From JABMRP01 sp964444795 (GTDB taxonomy: Bacteria > Planctomycetota > Planctomycetia > Pirellulales > Thermoguttaceae), in contig CAYUIQ010000082.1 in NCBI GenBank assembly GCA_964444795.1, positions 1 to 31,184 of the forward strand: DNA of 31,184 bases, in the 5' to 3' direction. This document shows, one piece after another, positions 1 through 7,454 of this stretch. A program made the translations under genes and the position numbers. Below the pieces are notes generated by a model. That model did no database searches and was not told the origin of the DNA. It saw only the letters and a list, made by a program, of their open reading frames with translations. Positions within the stretch are counted from its first letter, which is position 1. The number at the start of each line of letters is the position of its first letter.

Positions 1-501
1 GGGCTGACCACCATCGAGGAGAAGTCGCTGGGCGCCTACTGTAAGAGCGGCAACTCGCCGATCGCCGGGCTGATCAAGCCGGGCGATGTCCCGCCCCGCG
101 GCGGGCTGTATCTCCTGGACGTCGTGCCCGACGGCGAGGTGCGATTCGGGTTCCCCAACATCGTCGACAACGCCGAGATCGTCGAGCTGATCGCCTGCGG
201 AGCCCATTTGAACCTCTTCACAACCGGCCGCGGTTCGGTCGTCGGCTCGGCCATCTCGCCGGTGGTCAAAATCTGCGCCAATCCCGAGACGTACGCCAAG
301 TTGTCCGACGACATGGACATCGACGCCGGGCGGATCCTTGCCGGAGACGCGTCGCTGGACGAGGTGGGCCGGGAGATCCACGATCGGGTGCTCGACGTGG
401 CCGGCGGACAGAAGACGGTCTCCGAGCGGTTGGGGCATCAGGAGTTTATTCTCACCTACAAGTCGTTCGACCCGATCGGCCCAAGTTGTCTGCCGGGGTG
501 A
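1..501 (+). CDS. UxaA-family hydrolase (altronate dehydratase-like), C-terminal part
   Basis: The frame is open from base 1 to the TGA at 499-501, so only the last 166 residues are present and the start lies outside the window. The visible part matches the C-terminal domain of the UxaA/GarD sugar-acid dehydratase family: TTIEEKSLGAYCKSGNSPI near the left edge, then a LYLLDVVPDG strand, then LFTTGRGSVVGSAISPVVKI, and finally DDMDIDAGRILAG. Family members dehydrate altronate, galactarate or related sugar acids in the cytoplasm; the substrate of this copy cannot be read from the fragment. Family assignment is firm, function is inference. A strong inverted repeat begins 10 bp after the stop. Confidence 0.85.
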   Translation, partial: GLTTIEEKSLGAYCKSGNSPIAGLIKPGDVPPRGGLYLLDVVPDGEVRFGFPNIVDNAEIVELIACGAHLNLFTTGRGSVVGSAISPVVKICANPETYAKLSDDMDIDAGRILAGDASLDEVGREIHDRVLDVAGGQKTVSERLGHQEFILTYKSFDPIGPSCLPG

Positions 502-510
502 TCCGTTCAG

Positions 511-572
511 GTAGCCACGGTCGCCAGACCGTGGATGCGCCGCTCAGACCACGGTCCGGCGACCGTAGCTAC
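511..572. repeat. Inverted repeat / possible terminator after the UxaA gene
   Basis: Arms 511-534 and 549-572 are complementary at 22 of 24 positions around a 14-nt loop; the arm core is acggtcgccagaccgtgg. The transcript would form a long hairpin 10 bp after the UxaA stop codon. There is no T-tract after it, so if it terminates it is not a classical intrinsic terminator. The arms themselves are partly self-complementary, as in REP-type intergenic palindromes. From memory, similar words recur between planctomycete genes; this was not searched. Confidence 0.75.
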
Positions 573-714
573 ACGAGTGCCGGGGCTAAACCGAATACCG
601 CCATGCCACTCCAGGGTAGCTTCTTACGCCCCATTGGCTGCATGAGTTCCCGCCATTGTTCCGCGTACAACTGCAAGAAATGGCAGAATTTGGCCGACAT
701 GTCGCGCATGGCGA

Positions 715-743
715 TTGACCGGTTTCCGCTATTGGACCAGAAT
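715..743 (+). promoter_or_regulatory. Possible sigma-70-type promoter for the DUF1559 gene
   Basis: TTGACC (715-720) and CAGAAT (738-743) are separated by 17 bp, matching the -35 consensus at 5 of 6 and the -10 at 4 of 6 positions. Transcription would begin near 750, giving a leader of about 45 nt before the ATG at 794, with a GGAAGG ribosome-binding site in between. The rest of 573-793 shows no supported gene. Confidence 0.4.
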
Positions 744-793
744 GTACGTGACTCAGTTGCGATCTTCTCTATCTCATCTCGGAAGGAAAACCG

Positions 794-1771
794 ATGCGCG
801 AGGATCGACGTCGGGGCTTTACGCTGGTCGAACTGCTGGTGGTGATTGCCATCATCGGCATTCTCATCGGGCTTCTGCTGCCGGCCGTGCAGTCGGTGCG
901 AGAAGCGGCCCGGCGGATACAGTGTGCGAATCACCTGAAGCAAATGGGCCTCGGCGCGCTCAATCACGAAGAAGCCCATGGTTTCTTTCCGTCGTGCGGA
1001 TGGGGTTGGGCATGGATCGGCGATCCCGACCGGGGGTTCGGCGAAACGCAGCCCGGTGGATGGATCTACAATTTGCTGCCCTTTGTCGAGCAGGACGCGT
1101 TGCACAACCTGGGGATGGGGAAATCGGACTCGGAGAAACGGGCCTTCGCGGGCGAAGTGGCCAACACGCCCATCGCCATGTTCAATTGCCCCAGTCGCCG
1201 CCGCGCCAAACCGTATACCGTCTATTACTCCGGCGGCTCGTTCCACGCCTACAACGCCGACAACGTCCCCGGCCACGCCCGAAGCGATTACGGCGCCAAC
1301 GGCGGTCCGGTGGTTCACGTCTTCACCGGCCCTAGCAGTGTGACCGACGGCGAGAACCCCAACTGGAGCGGATGGCCCGGTTGGATGCGTACCGAGCGGG
1401 GTGTCTCTTACTTGCGCAGCGAAGTGACCATGGGCGACATCAAGGACGGCACGACCAACACGTACTTTGCCGCCGAGAAGTACATGAATCCGGACCACTA
1501 CGAGACGGGCGTCGACGGGGCCGACAACACGAGCATGTACCAAGGCCAGGATTGGGACGTGCAGCGCTGGGGTAATACGGTCGATCTTCCCTACCAGGAT
1601 CAATCCGGCGTGGCCCGATGGCGCAGTTTCGGCGCCGCCCACGCCAACGGCTTCCAGGCCGTCTTCTGCGACGGGTCGGTCCGCTCGCTCAGCTTCTCGA
1701 TCGACGGCGTCACGCACCAGCGCCTCTCCGACCGCGCGGATCATCAGGTGGTCGACGCGTCGAAGTTGTAG
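794..1771 (+). CDS. DUF1559 domain protein with type IV pilin-like N-terminus
   Basis: A 325-residue protein. The N-terminus is a textbook prepilin signal: a short basic leader, cleavage after Gly8 and the mature start FTLVELLVVIAIIGILIG with Glu at mature position 5, followed by LLPAVQSVREAARR. The C-terminal end carries the family signature H-x(9)-DG in HANGFQAVFCDGSVRSLSF. DUF1559 proteins occur as large paralogous families in planctomycetes and are thought to be pseudopilin-like, membrane-anchored and cell-surface; their actual role is unknown. The start is supported by GGAAGG about 8 bp before the ATG. It is a single gene with a GC-rich hairpin after its stop. Family call very sure, function unknown. 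Confidence 0.93.
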   Translation: MREDRRRGFTLVELLVVIAIIGILIGLLLPAVQSVREAARRIQCANHLKQMGLGALNHEEAHGFFPSCGWGWAWIGDPDRGFGETQPGGWIYNLLPFVEQDALHNLGMGKSDSEKRAFAGEVANTPIAMFNCPSRRRAKPYTVYYSGGSFHAYNADNVPGHARSDYGANGGPVVHVFTGPSSVTDGENPNWSGWPGWMRTERGVSYLRSEVTMGDIKDGTTNTYFAAEKYMNPDHYETGVDGADNTSMYQGQDWDVQRWGNTVDLPYQDQSGVARWRSFGAAHANGFQAVFCDGSVRSLSFSIDGVTHQRLSDRADHQVVDASKL

Positions 1772-1786
1772 GGCGCAAGTCCATCA

Positions 1787-1808
1787 GCCCCCGGCTTTGC
1801 CGGGGGGC
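1787..1808 (+). terminator. GC-rich hairpin after the DUF1559 gene
   Basis: The sequence cccccggc-ttt-gccggggg forms a perfect 8-bp stem with a 3-nt loop, starting about 16 bp after the TAG at 1769-1771. No run of T follows. Terminator is the likeliest role. The rest of the gap up to 2059 shows short direct repeats (cagtggcaccagtggcac near 1977-1992) but no gene. Confidence 0.5.
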
Positions 1809-2007
1809 CGTGCCGGTACGGTTCGCTTCGTCGTCTGTTACTCTCCGCGGTTTCCAAACAGGCAAGGCCGCCACATGTCGGATTCCCCGGGAGCGCGGAG
1901 TCGATTGCCGCTGGGGGCTTGTCTTGGTTGGGCAAAGAGGCAAGCTACGAGCCCGGGAAGCAGTGGCGAGACGCCAGTGGCACCAGTGGCACGCACCCGG
2001 CCGTTTG

Positions 2008-2016
2008 TGCTATAAC
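2008..2016 (+). promoter_or_regulatory. Possible extended -10 promoter for the Nramp-LRR gene
   Basis: TGC directly precedes TATAAC (2011-2016), an extended -10 element. No good -35 is visible, as is common for that class. The predicted start of transcription is about 40 nt before the ATG at 2060. Confidence 0.4.
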
Positions 2017-2059
2017 CAGAGCACGTGTCGCTACCGCACTGAACCACCGAGGAATCTCC

Positions 2060-4468
2060 ATGACCCAACCACGTAGCATTCTGCGTCGCATCGGACCGGC
2101 GTTTATCGTCGGCGCGTGTATTATCGGCCCGGGCAGTGTCACTATCATGAGCACCACGGGCGCCAAGTACGGCTATTCGATGCTCTGGCTGTCGCTGGCC
2201 TCCGGTGCGTTGATGGCCGGGTTTCTGGCCGTGTTCATGCGGTTTGGAATCTACTCCGATGAAACGTTTCTGGGGCTGACCGCCAAGAAGCTGGGCCGCC
2301 CCTTCGCCGTGCTCTGCGGTATCTCGCTCTTCTCGGTCGACGCCACGTTTCAGTTCGGCAACGCGCTGGGCGTGAAGGCGGGCATGAACGCCCTCTTTCC
2401 CGGCGTCTGGCCGTATACCTGGCCCATCGCGTTCACCGCGGCGGCGATCGTGTTTCTTTTCAGTTGCAAGAGCATTTACGGCATTATCGAAAAGATGATG
2501 ACCTTCTTTCTCGTCTTCATGGCGGCGGCCTTCTTCATTACCCTCGTCTGGGCGAAACCCGACATGACGGCGGTGGCCCAGGGTGCGTTTCTCCCGTCGA
2601 TACCCGAGGGCGTCGATTGGGTCGTGCTCGGCGGTTTGGTCGCCACGACGTTTGTGATTGTCGCCGCGTTTCTGCAACCCTATCTGGTCAAAGCCAAGGG
2701 CTGGACGGAAAAAGACCTGGGCAACGGCCTGATCGATACCCTGTTGGCCTCGCTCGTGCTCACGCTGATCGGCGCGATGATCATGATGACCGCCGCCGCC
2801 GTGTTGCACGGCCGCGGCGTGAGTGGAACGATCAACTTCCCGGTGATGATCAGTCAACTTGAGAAGGCCTTTGGCGACTACGCCCGGCTGATCTTCAGCA
2901 TTGGGTTCTTCTCGGCCGCTTTTTCCAGTTTCATCACCAACTCGCTCATCGGCGGCGTGTTGCTCAACGACGGGCTGGGGCTCGGCGGTAAGCTCGAATC
3001 GCTGTCGACCAAGATCTGCGCGACGCTGGTTCTGCTGCTGGGTATGTCGACCGCCCTATACATCATCCATATCGAAGCCACCTCTGGAATCAATCTCACG
3101 GTCAAGGCGATCCGCATCGGCCAGGCCGCCACGATGCTGGCCGTTCCGCTGGGTACCATCGCCATGATCGTCGTGCTCTTCGACTCCAAAGCGGTCAAGG
3201 GCCGGGGGCTGCCCATCTGGGGCAAGGGTTTCGTGCTCTTCGGCGCCGCCGTCTTGCTGGGAATCGCCGTGCTGATGTACGTGAAGATCCAGCCCGAGTT
3301 GACCAGTCTGCTCGGCCTTTCCGAGCGAGAGACGGAAGAGCAGGTCGAGACGCCGGAGTCTTCCCCTAAGGGTGAGCCTGAGAAAGAACGCGAACGGGTC
3401 GCTCCGTCGCCAAAATACTCGGCCTCGCAACTCGCCGCGGCCCGTGCGCTGGCGACCGAACTCAAGGCCAAGATCACCAAAGACGCCGACGGCAATATCA
3501 CGGCCATCGACATGGCGGCCGGGCGGAGTTGGGCCAATGATGAGCAGATGCGCACCATTCTCGTCTTCGAGCAGCTTACGGCGCTGACGCTCGAAGGTCC
3601 CGACATTACCGACGCCCTGGCCCCACGAATCGCCGAACTGACCGGCCTCACCTCCCTGGCCATGCGTAACACGCAAATCGGCGACCAGGGAATCGCGCAG
3701 CTCACCGGGCTCACATCGTTGCGGGTGATCGACCTCCGTGCCGCGCCCCGAGTTTCCGACGCCGCCATGCAATCGCTCGTCGCGCTGCCCGACTTACGCG
3801 CCGTTCGGCTGATCGGCGGAAACGTCACCAACGCCGGCGTCGAGACGCTTTTGGCCTTGCCGCGGCTGACCGAACTCGACGTGCGCAACTGCCGCGGCGT
3901 GACCGGCAAGGGAATCGGGCTACTGGCGGCGAAGAAGTCGTTGCGGGTGCTGAAACTCGGCGGCTCGGCGGTCGAAGACGACTCGCTGGCACTGGTCGCC
4001 GAAATGAAGAACCTAACCGGACTGGCACTGGAAGACTGTTTCGTGACCGACGAGGCGATTGCCAAGCTCGGAAACCTGCCGCTGGCCGATCTGGCCCTTT
4101 ACAAATGCCCTCTGGCGACCGACACCGGACTGGCCGTGTTGGCCCGGTACGACAACCTGCGGAAGCTCACCCTGGGCGACGTCGGCGCCAAGGGCTCGGC
4201 GTTGGCCTTGCTTCCACATCCGGAGAAGCTGGTTTCGCTCAACGTGGCCCAATCGCGGATCACCGACGCCGAAATGGTCCATCTGGCAAAGATGACGAAC
4301 CTCGCGATTCTCAACCTCAACGAAACCGCGATCACCGACGCCGCCGTCGACACCCTCTCGACGCTGACCTCGCTGGAGCAACTTCACCTTTCCCAGACGG
4401 GCATCACCGAAGCGGGAATGGAGCGCCTCCGCACGGCACTGCCGAACTGCGCGATTCAGGAGAATTGA
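2060..4468 (+). CDS. Nramp-like transporter fused to a leucine-rich-repeat domain
   Basis: An 802-residue protein with two parts. Residues 1-425 are polytopic and resemble the Nramp (Mn/Fe transporter) fold: RRIGPAFIVGACIIGPGS in the first helix and many further hydrophobic segments. After a charged linker (about 430-452, EEQVETPESSPKGEPEKERE) come about twelve leucine-rich repeats of the LTGLTSLAMRNTQI type to the C-terminus. Key metal residues of classical Nramp proteins are not there: the helix-1 DPGN motif reads GPGS (23-26), and the helix-6 MPH motif reads Q206-P207-Y208. Manganese/iron transport should therefore not be assumed. The ATG at 2060 is preferred to an in-frame one at 1919 because homology begins there and GAGGAA lies just upstream. 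No stop separates the two parts. Confidence 0.85.
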   Translation: MTQPRSILRRIGPAFIVGACIIGPGSVTIMSTTGAKYGYSMLWLSLASGALMAGFLAVFMRFGIYSDETFLGLTAKKLGRPFAVLCGISLFSVDATFQFGNALGVKAGMNALFPGVWPYTWPIAFTAAAIVFLFSCKSIYGIIEKMMTFFLVFMAAAFFITLVWAKPDMTAVAQGAFLPSIPEGVDWVVLGGLVATTFVIVAAFLQPYLVKAKGWTEKDLGNGLIDTLLASLVLTLIGAMIMMTAAAVLHGRGVSGTINFPVMISQLEKAFGDYARLIFSIGFFSAAFSSFITNSLIGGVLLNDGLGLGGKLESLSTKICATLVLLLGMSTALYIIHIEATSGINLTVKAIRIGQAATMLAVPLGTIAMIVVLFDSKAVKGRGLPIWGKGFVLFGAAVLLGIAVLMYVKIQPELTSLLGLSERETEEQVETPESSPKGEPEKERERVAPSPKYSASQLAAARALATELKAKITKDADGNITAIDMAAGRSWANDEQMRTILVFEQLTALTLEGPDITDALAPRIAELTGLTSLAMRNTQIGDQGIAQLTGLTSLRVIDLRAAPRVSDAAMQSLVALPDLRAVRLIGGNVTNAGVETLLALPRLTELDVRNCRGVTGKGIGLLAAKKSLRVLKLGGSAVEDDSLALVAEMKNLTGLALEDCFVTDEAIAKLGNLPLADLALYKCPLATDTGLAVLARYDNLRKLTLGDVGAKGSALALLPHPEKLVSLNVAQSRITDAEMVHLAKMTNLAILNLNETAITDAAVDTLSTLTSLEQLHLSQTGITEAGMERLRTALPNCAIQEN

Positions 4469-4473
4469 CCTGA

Positions 4474-5565
4474 TTACTCCGGAATCGGCGTGCCGCCGGT
4501 GGCGTCGGACTGGTAGCAGGCCTCGACCAGGGCCATGGTGCGGTAGGCGTCTTCAACGCCGGTCAGCAGCACGGTATCTTCGCCGGCGGCAAATCGCTGG
4601 AGGTTCGACATCGGGCCGGCAAACGCGTCGGGAAACCAATCGCCCTCCAACGGCACGTCCGTCCAATCGCTCCCCTCGGTAACGATCTCCAGCCGGTCGG
4701 GCTCGCCGCGCGGATAATCGAGCATCACCCCCAGCGTGGCCACGGCCGCTCCCCGGCTGCCCTCGACGCGAATCACGGCCGCCTGATGCTTCGGGCCGAA
4801 CTGGTAGTTGTGGTTGATCGAAAGACAACACCGGATCGAGTCGCCGTAGTTGAGAATCGCGGTGGTTCGCGTACTGGTCAGGTCCGGGTGGTCGGGATGC
4901 GGCACGGTCCGAGCGTACACCCCAATCGGTTCGCCCAGCACGGCCCGGATCCAATCGAGATAGTGAATCGAGTGAACCTGGATCTCCACCCGGGATGACT
5001 GCTTCAGAAAAGGAAACAACTCCCAGGGCGTCCACAAACTGATGTGGACTTCCAGATTCAACACGTCGCCCAAGAGGTCGCGCCGCAGCGCATCGCGAAT
5101 GGCCAGCATCATCGGCGAAAAACGCAACTGGAAATTGACCGCCGCGGTCAATTCGCGGTCGCGGCAAAGCTGTCGAATCCGCCGTGCATCGGCCAGATCG
5201 CTGCCCATCGGCTTCTGGATCAGCACGGTCGACCCACGGGGCATCGGATCCAACACGTCGGTCACGTATTGCGGCGGCACGGCAACGTCGAACACGGCCT
5301 CGGGCGTGGCCAGTGCGGCGGCCAGCGAATCGAACACGCAGGGCACTTCGAACCGCTGAGCCGTCTCCCGGGCGCGCTGGCCGTCGACGTCGTAAATTCC
5401 CGCGACCGGCAGCCCCACCTTGCGATAGGCCGGCAGATGGCCGTCGTTGACGATCCCGCCGGCTCCGACGATCACAATCGGCCGCGGCACCGACGCAGCG
5501 GGCCACGAGTTGCTCAAACGTCCGACGTCCGGCGCCGCCTTCTTCCCGTCCTGCTGCTTATCCAT
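4474..5565 (-). CDS. Gfo/Idh/MocA-family oxidoreductase
   Basis: A 363-residue cytoplasmic NAD(P)-dependent oxidoreductase. After about 28 extra N-terminal residues comes the Rossmann motif IVIVGAGGIVNDGHLPAY (GxGG at 34-37), and the acidic IYDVDG strand near 57-62 suggests NAD(H). The family EKP motif appears as QKP at 117-119 with the catalytic-type Lys118 kept. HSIHYLDWIRAVLGEP (198-213) matches the conserved substrate-side helix. Family members oxidise or reduce sugars and cyclitols; the substrate is unknown. The start is backed by GAGG about 9 bp upstream. It lies 23 bp after the metallopeptidase gene on the same strand, so the two probably form an operon. Its stop is 5 bp from that of the Nramp-LRR gene. 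Confidence 0.9.
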   Translation of the reverse strand: MDKQQDGKKAAPDVGRLSNSWPAASVPRPIVIVGAGGIVNDGHLPAYRKVGLPVAGIYDVDGQRARETAQRFEVPCVFDSLAAALATPEAVFDVAVPPQYVTDVLDPMPRGSTVLIQKPMGSDLADARRIRQLCRDRELTAAVNFQLRFSPMMLAIRDALRRDLLGDVLNLEVHISLWTPWELFPFLKQSSRVEIQVHSIHYLDWIRAVLGEPIGVYARTVPHPDHPDLTSTRTTAILNYGDSIRCCLSINHNYQFGPKHQAAVIRVEGSRGAAVATLGVMLDYPRGEPDRLEIVTEGSDWTDVPLEGDWFPDAFAGPMSNLQRFAAGEDTVLLTGVEDAYRTMALVEACYQSDATGGTPIPE

Positions 5566-5588
5566 CGCCCGGTCCTCGATCGTTCAAC

Positions 5589-5984
5589 TCATCCGTAACC
5601 CAACGCCGCCAACTCGTCTTCGTCCAGCCCGTGGTGATGGGCCAGTTCGTGGAGCAAGGTGATGCGAATCTGCCGGCGCAGGCTGCCGCGGGAGACCTTG
5701 CCACGGTCGTCCTCGGAGATCGCCAGAATCCCTTCACGGTAGATGGTCACGACGTCGGGAATCTGGCCCGAGTGAGACACGCTCCGCTCGGTCAACGGCA
5801 CCCCGGTATACAGTCCACACAGATCTTCGCGATAGCGCACGCCTGTTTCGGCCAGCACGTCGTCCGACGGATAGTCTTCGACGTGCAACGGCACGCGATC
5901 GAGTAATTCATGGACCAAAGGCGGCATCCGCCGAAGCACGCCCTCGAGGTGCTCGTCGAATTGACGTCGCTGAAACGAGTTCAC
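5589..5984 (-). CDS. Small zincin-like metallopeptidase family protein
   Basis: A 131-residue protein with the zinc-protease motif HELAHHHGLDEDEL near the C-terminus, typical of the minimal zincin (DUF1025/metallopeptidase) family, whose members are about 120-140 residues. The expected N-terminal features are present: FDEHLEGVLRRMPP, a central GLYTGVPLTERS segment and IYREGILAI. I chose the GTG at 5984 because GAGGAGA sits just upstream and the protein then starts at the usual place; an in-frame start at 6044 would add 20 residues without homology or a good ribosome-binding site. The cellular role of the family is not established. It is probably the first gene of an operon with the downstream oxidoreductase. 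Confidence 0.88.
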   Translation of the reverse strand: MNSFQRRQFDEHLEGVLRRMPPLVHELLDRVPLHVEDYPSDDVLAETGVRYREDLCGLYTGVPLTERSVSHSGQIPDVVTIYREGILAISEDDRGKVSRGSLRRQIRITLLHELAHHHGLDEDELAALGYG

Positions 5985-6114
5985 AGCATCTCCTCGTGTG
6001 AGTGGCGATAACCCCCTCCCTGGGGTTTCGGCGGAACGGCTCACGGCTCATTCTATTATTTCGGCATTCTCGCGGAAGAAAAGGCGTTACTTGCGATGAC
6101 GGAGCGATTCTCAG

Positions 6115-6143
6115 TTGGCAATGCGGGGGGGACTGGGTACACT
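6115..6143 (+). promoter_or_regulatory. Probable promoter for the DUF1080-yacG unit
   Basis: TTGGCA (6115-6120) and TACACT (6138-6143) are exactly 17 bp apart, 5/6 and 4/6 matches to the sigma-70 consensus. It lies in the 237-bp gap between the divergent metallopeptidase and DUF1080 genes and would give a leader of about 70 nt. Confidence 0.5.
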
Positions 6144-6221
6144 CGGGTTGTGCGATGATCCCCGACGCGGGGACAAGAAGCACCGTTGCCCGCCCAACTC
6201 TCCCGACCCCGAGGACCCGCC

Positions 6222-7187
6222 ATGTTTCGCACGCCCCTGTCTGTTGCCCTAGCGTTTTGCATCGCGTTGACCGTTTCCGTGGTTGCGGCGCAGGAGATCA
6301 TCGAACCGGAAGAAGCGGCCGAGGATCCCGATTTCGTGGCCCAGGGGGAATACGTGGGGCAAGGCATCTGGCCCGGCGGTAAGAAAACACGCGTCGGCGC
6401 ACAGGTCGTCGCCTTGGGCGGCGGTACGTTTCGCGCCGTCGTGTTCGAGGGCGGTCTGCCGGGTGACGGATGGAAACGGGGCGACCGGCAGCTCAGCTTT
6501 GACGGACGTCGCGACAACGACGACGTCCTGCTCACCGGCAAAGACAAACTCAGCGGGGAGATCGTCGACGGCACGATCCGCATCGCCGATAACGATAAAC
6601 TGCTGGTCGAGTTGCGCCGAACCGAGCGCACCAGCCCGACACTGGGCGCCAAACCGCCGGGCGGGGCCGTGGTGCTCTTCGACGGCACGTCGACCGAGCA
6701 TTTTCCCGACGCAACGCTCAGCGAGATGAAAACGCTCCCGGCCGGTTGCTCGCTGAAATCGAAATACCCGATGGCCCAGCTTCACATCGAGTTTCGACTC
6801 TCCTGGAAACCGACCGCTCGCGGACAGGGGCGCAGCAACAGCGGCGTCTATATCGGCGGCATCCCCGAGATTCAGGTGCTCGATTCGTTTGGTCTGGCGG
6901 GGCGCAACAACGAATGTGGCGGGCTTTACGGCCGCCGCGAGCCGGACGTCAACATGTGCCTGCCGCCGCTGGTCTGGCAGACGTACGACGTCGAGTTCAG
7001 CCGACCGCCGCGCGACGACCAAGGCCGTCCGACAGACAAGGTCCGCGTGACCGTGCGTCATAACGGCGTGGTGATCCACGAGAACTTCAACACCCGGGGT
7101 AAGCAGGCCGAGCCTCGGGGAATCCATCTTCAGCGGCACGGCAATCAGGTGCAGTATCGGAATATTTGGTTGGTGGAGGCGGAGTAA
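6222..7187 (+). CDS. Secreted DUF1080 (3-keto-disaccharide hydrolase family) protein
   Basis: A 321-residue protein with a signal peptide (1 to about 24, FRTPLSVALAFCIALTVSVV). Residues about 25-140 hold a beta-rich segment (YVGQGIWPGGKKTRVGAQVV), and about 145-321 a DUF1080 domain: VVLFDGTSTEHF, then LHIEFRLSW, SNSGVYIGGIPEIQVLDSF and the closing RNIWLVEAE. The concanavalin-like DUF1080 fold is known from 3-keto-glycoside hydrolases and is heavily expanded in planctomycetes; activity of this copy is inferred from the family. The ATG at 6222 is favoured over one 36 bp upstream because it starts the signal peptide and has GAGG 8 bp before it. It is followed after 14 bp by yacG, so the two are probably co-transcribed. 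Confidence 0.88.
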   Translation: MFRTPLSVALAFCIALTVSVVAAQEIIEPEEAAEDPDFVAQGEYVGQGIWPGGKKTRVGAQVVALGGGTFRAVVFEGGLPGDGWKRGDRQLSFDGRRDNDDVLLTGKDKLSGEIVDGTIRIADNDKLLVELRRTERTSPTLGAKPPGGAVVLFDGTSTEHFPDATLSEMKTLPAGCSLKSKYPMAQLHIEFRLSWKPTARGQGRSNSGVYIGGIPEIQVLDSFGLAGRNNECGGLYGRREPDVNMCLPPLVWQTYDVEFSRPPRDDQGRPTDKVRVTVRHNGVVIHENFNTRGKQAEPRGIHLQRHGNQVQYRNIWLVEAE

Positions 7188-7201
7188 GGAGAGGAAACGC
7201 G

Positions 7202-7372
7202 ATGTCATCGGTTCGATGTCCCGTGTGCGACAAGAAATTCGATCCCCAGAACTCGCCGGCGATGCCGTTTTGCAGTTCTCGATGCCGCGATATCGACTTG
7301 GGGCGCTGGCTCGACGAGGGCTATGGTTTGCCGTACGAACCGGAGGAAGAACCGCCGGAGGTCGAGGGTTGA
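7202..7372 (+). CDS. yacG: DNA gyrase inhibitor YacG
   Basis: A 56-residue zinc-ribbon protein: CPVC near the N-terminus, then FCSSRC and the family tail DLGRWLDEGYGLP, followed by an acidic C-terminus (EPEEEPPEVEG). In other bacteria YacG binds one zinc through this CxxC/CxxxC pair and inhibits DNA gyrase by contacting GyrB. Length and spacing are normal. GGAGAGG lies about 8 bp before the ATG. Its position directly behind a secreted sugar-active protein is not a known conserved link, so the pairing may be incidental. Confidence 0.92.
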   Translation: MSSVRCPVCDKKFDPQNSPAMPFCSSRCRDIDLGRWLDEGYGLPYEPEEEPPEVEG

Positions 7373-7382
7373 GGTGGAACCC

Positions 7383-7410
7383 TTGCGTAAGGTGCCACAA
7401 ACCGTATAAT
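7383..7410 (+). promoter_or_regulatory. Probable promoter for the 7455 membrane protein
   Basis: TTGCGT (7383-7388) and a perfect TATAAT (7405-7410) are separated by 16 bp. The predicted start is near 7417, about 38 nt before the ATG at 7455. This makes the membrane gene a separate unit from yacG. Confidence 0.55.
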
Positions 7411-7454
7411 GCCGGGGACTTTTGATGGTTTGGCCGTTTTGATGGAGAGGTGCA

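Noticed and set aside
569..1744. Minus-strand open frame of 391 codons over the DUF1559 gene and its upstream region.
   Set aside because: Most of it is antisense to the DUF1559 gene. Its last part (569-745) reads somewhat protein-like (WRELMQPMGRKKLPWSGMAV) but has no start or recognisable family, so it was not called.
1919..2059. N-terminal extension of the Nramp-LRR protein from an upstream in-frame ATG.
   Set aside because: The 47 extra residues look non-coding, cross the promoter candidate and lack a ribosome-binding site; the ATG at 2060 has one.
3361..3420. A gene boundary between the Nramp part and the LRR part.
   Set aside because: The frame is open across the junction, and no stop codon or convincing ribosome-binding site and start is seen there.
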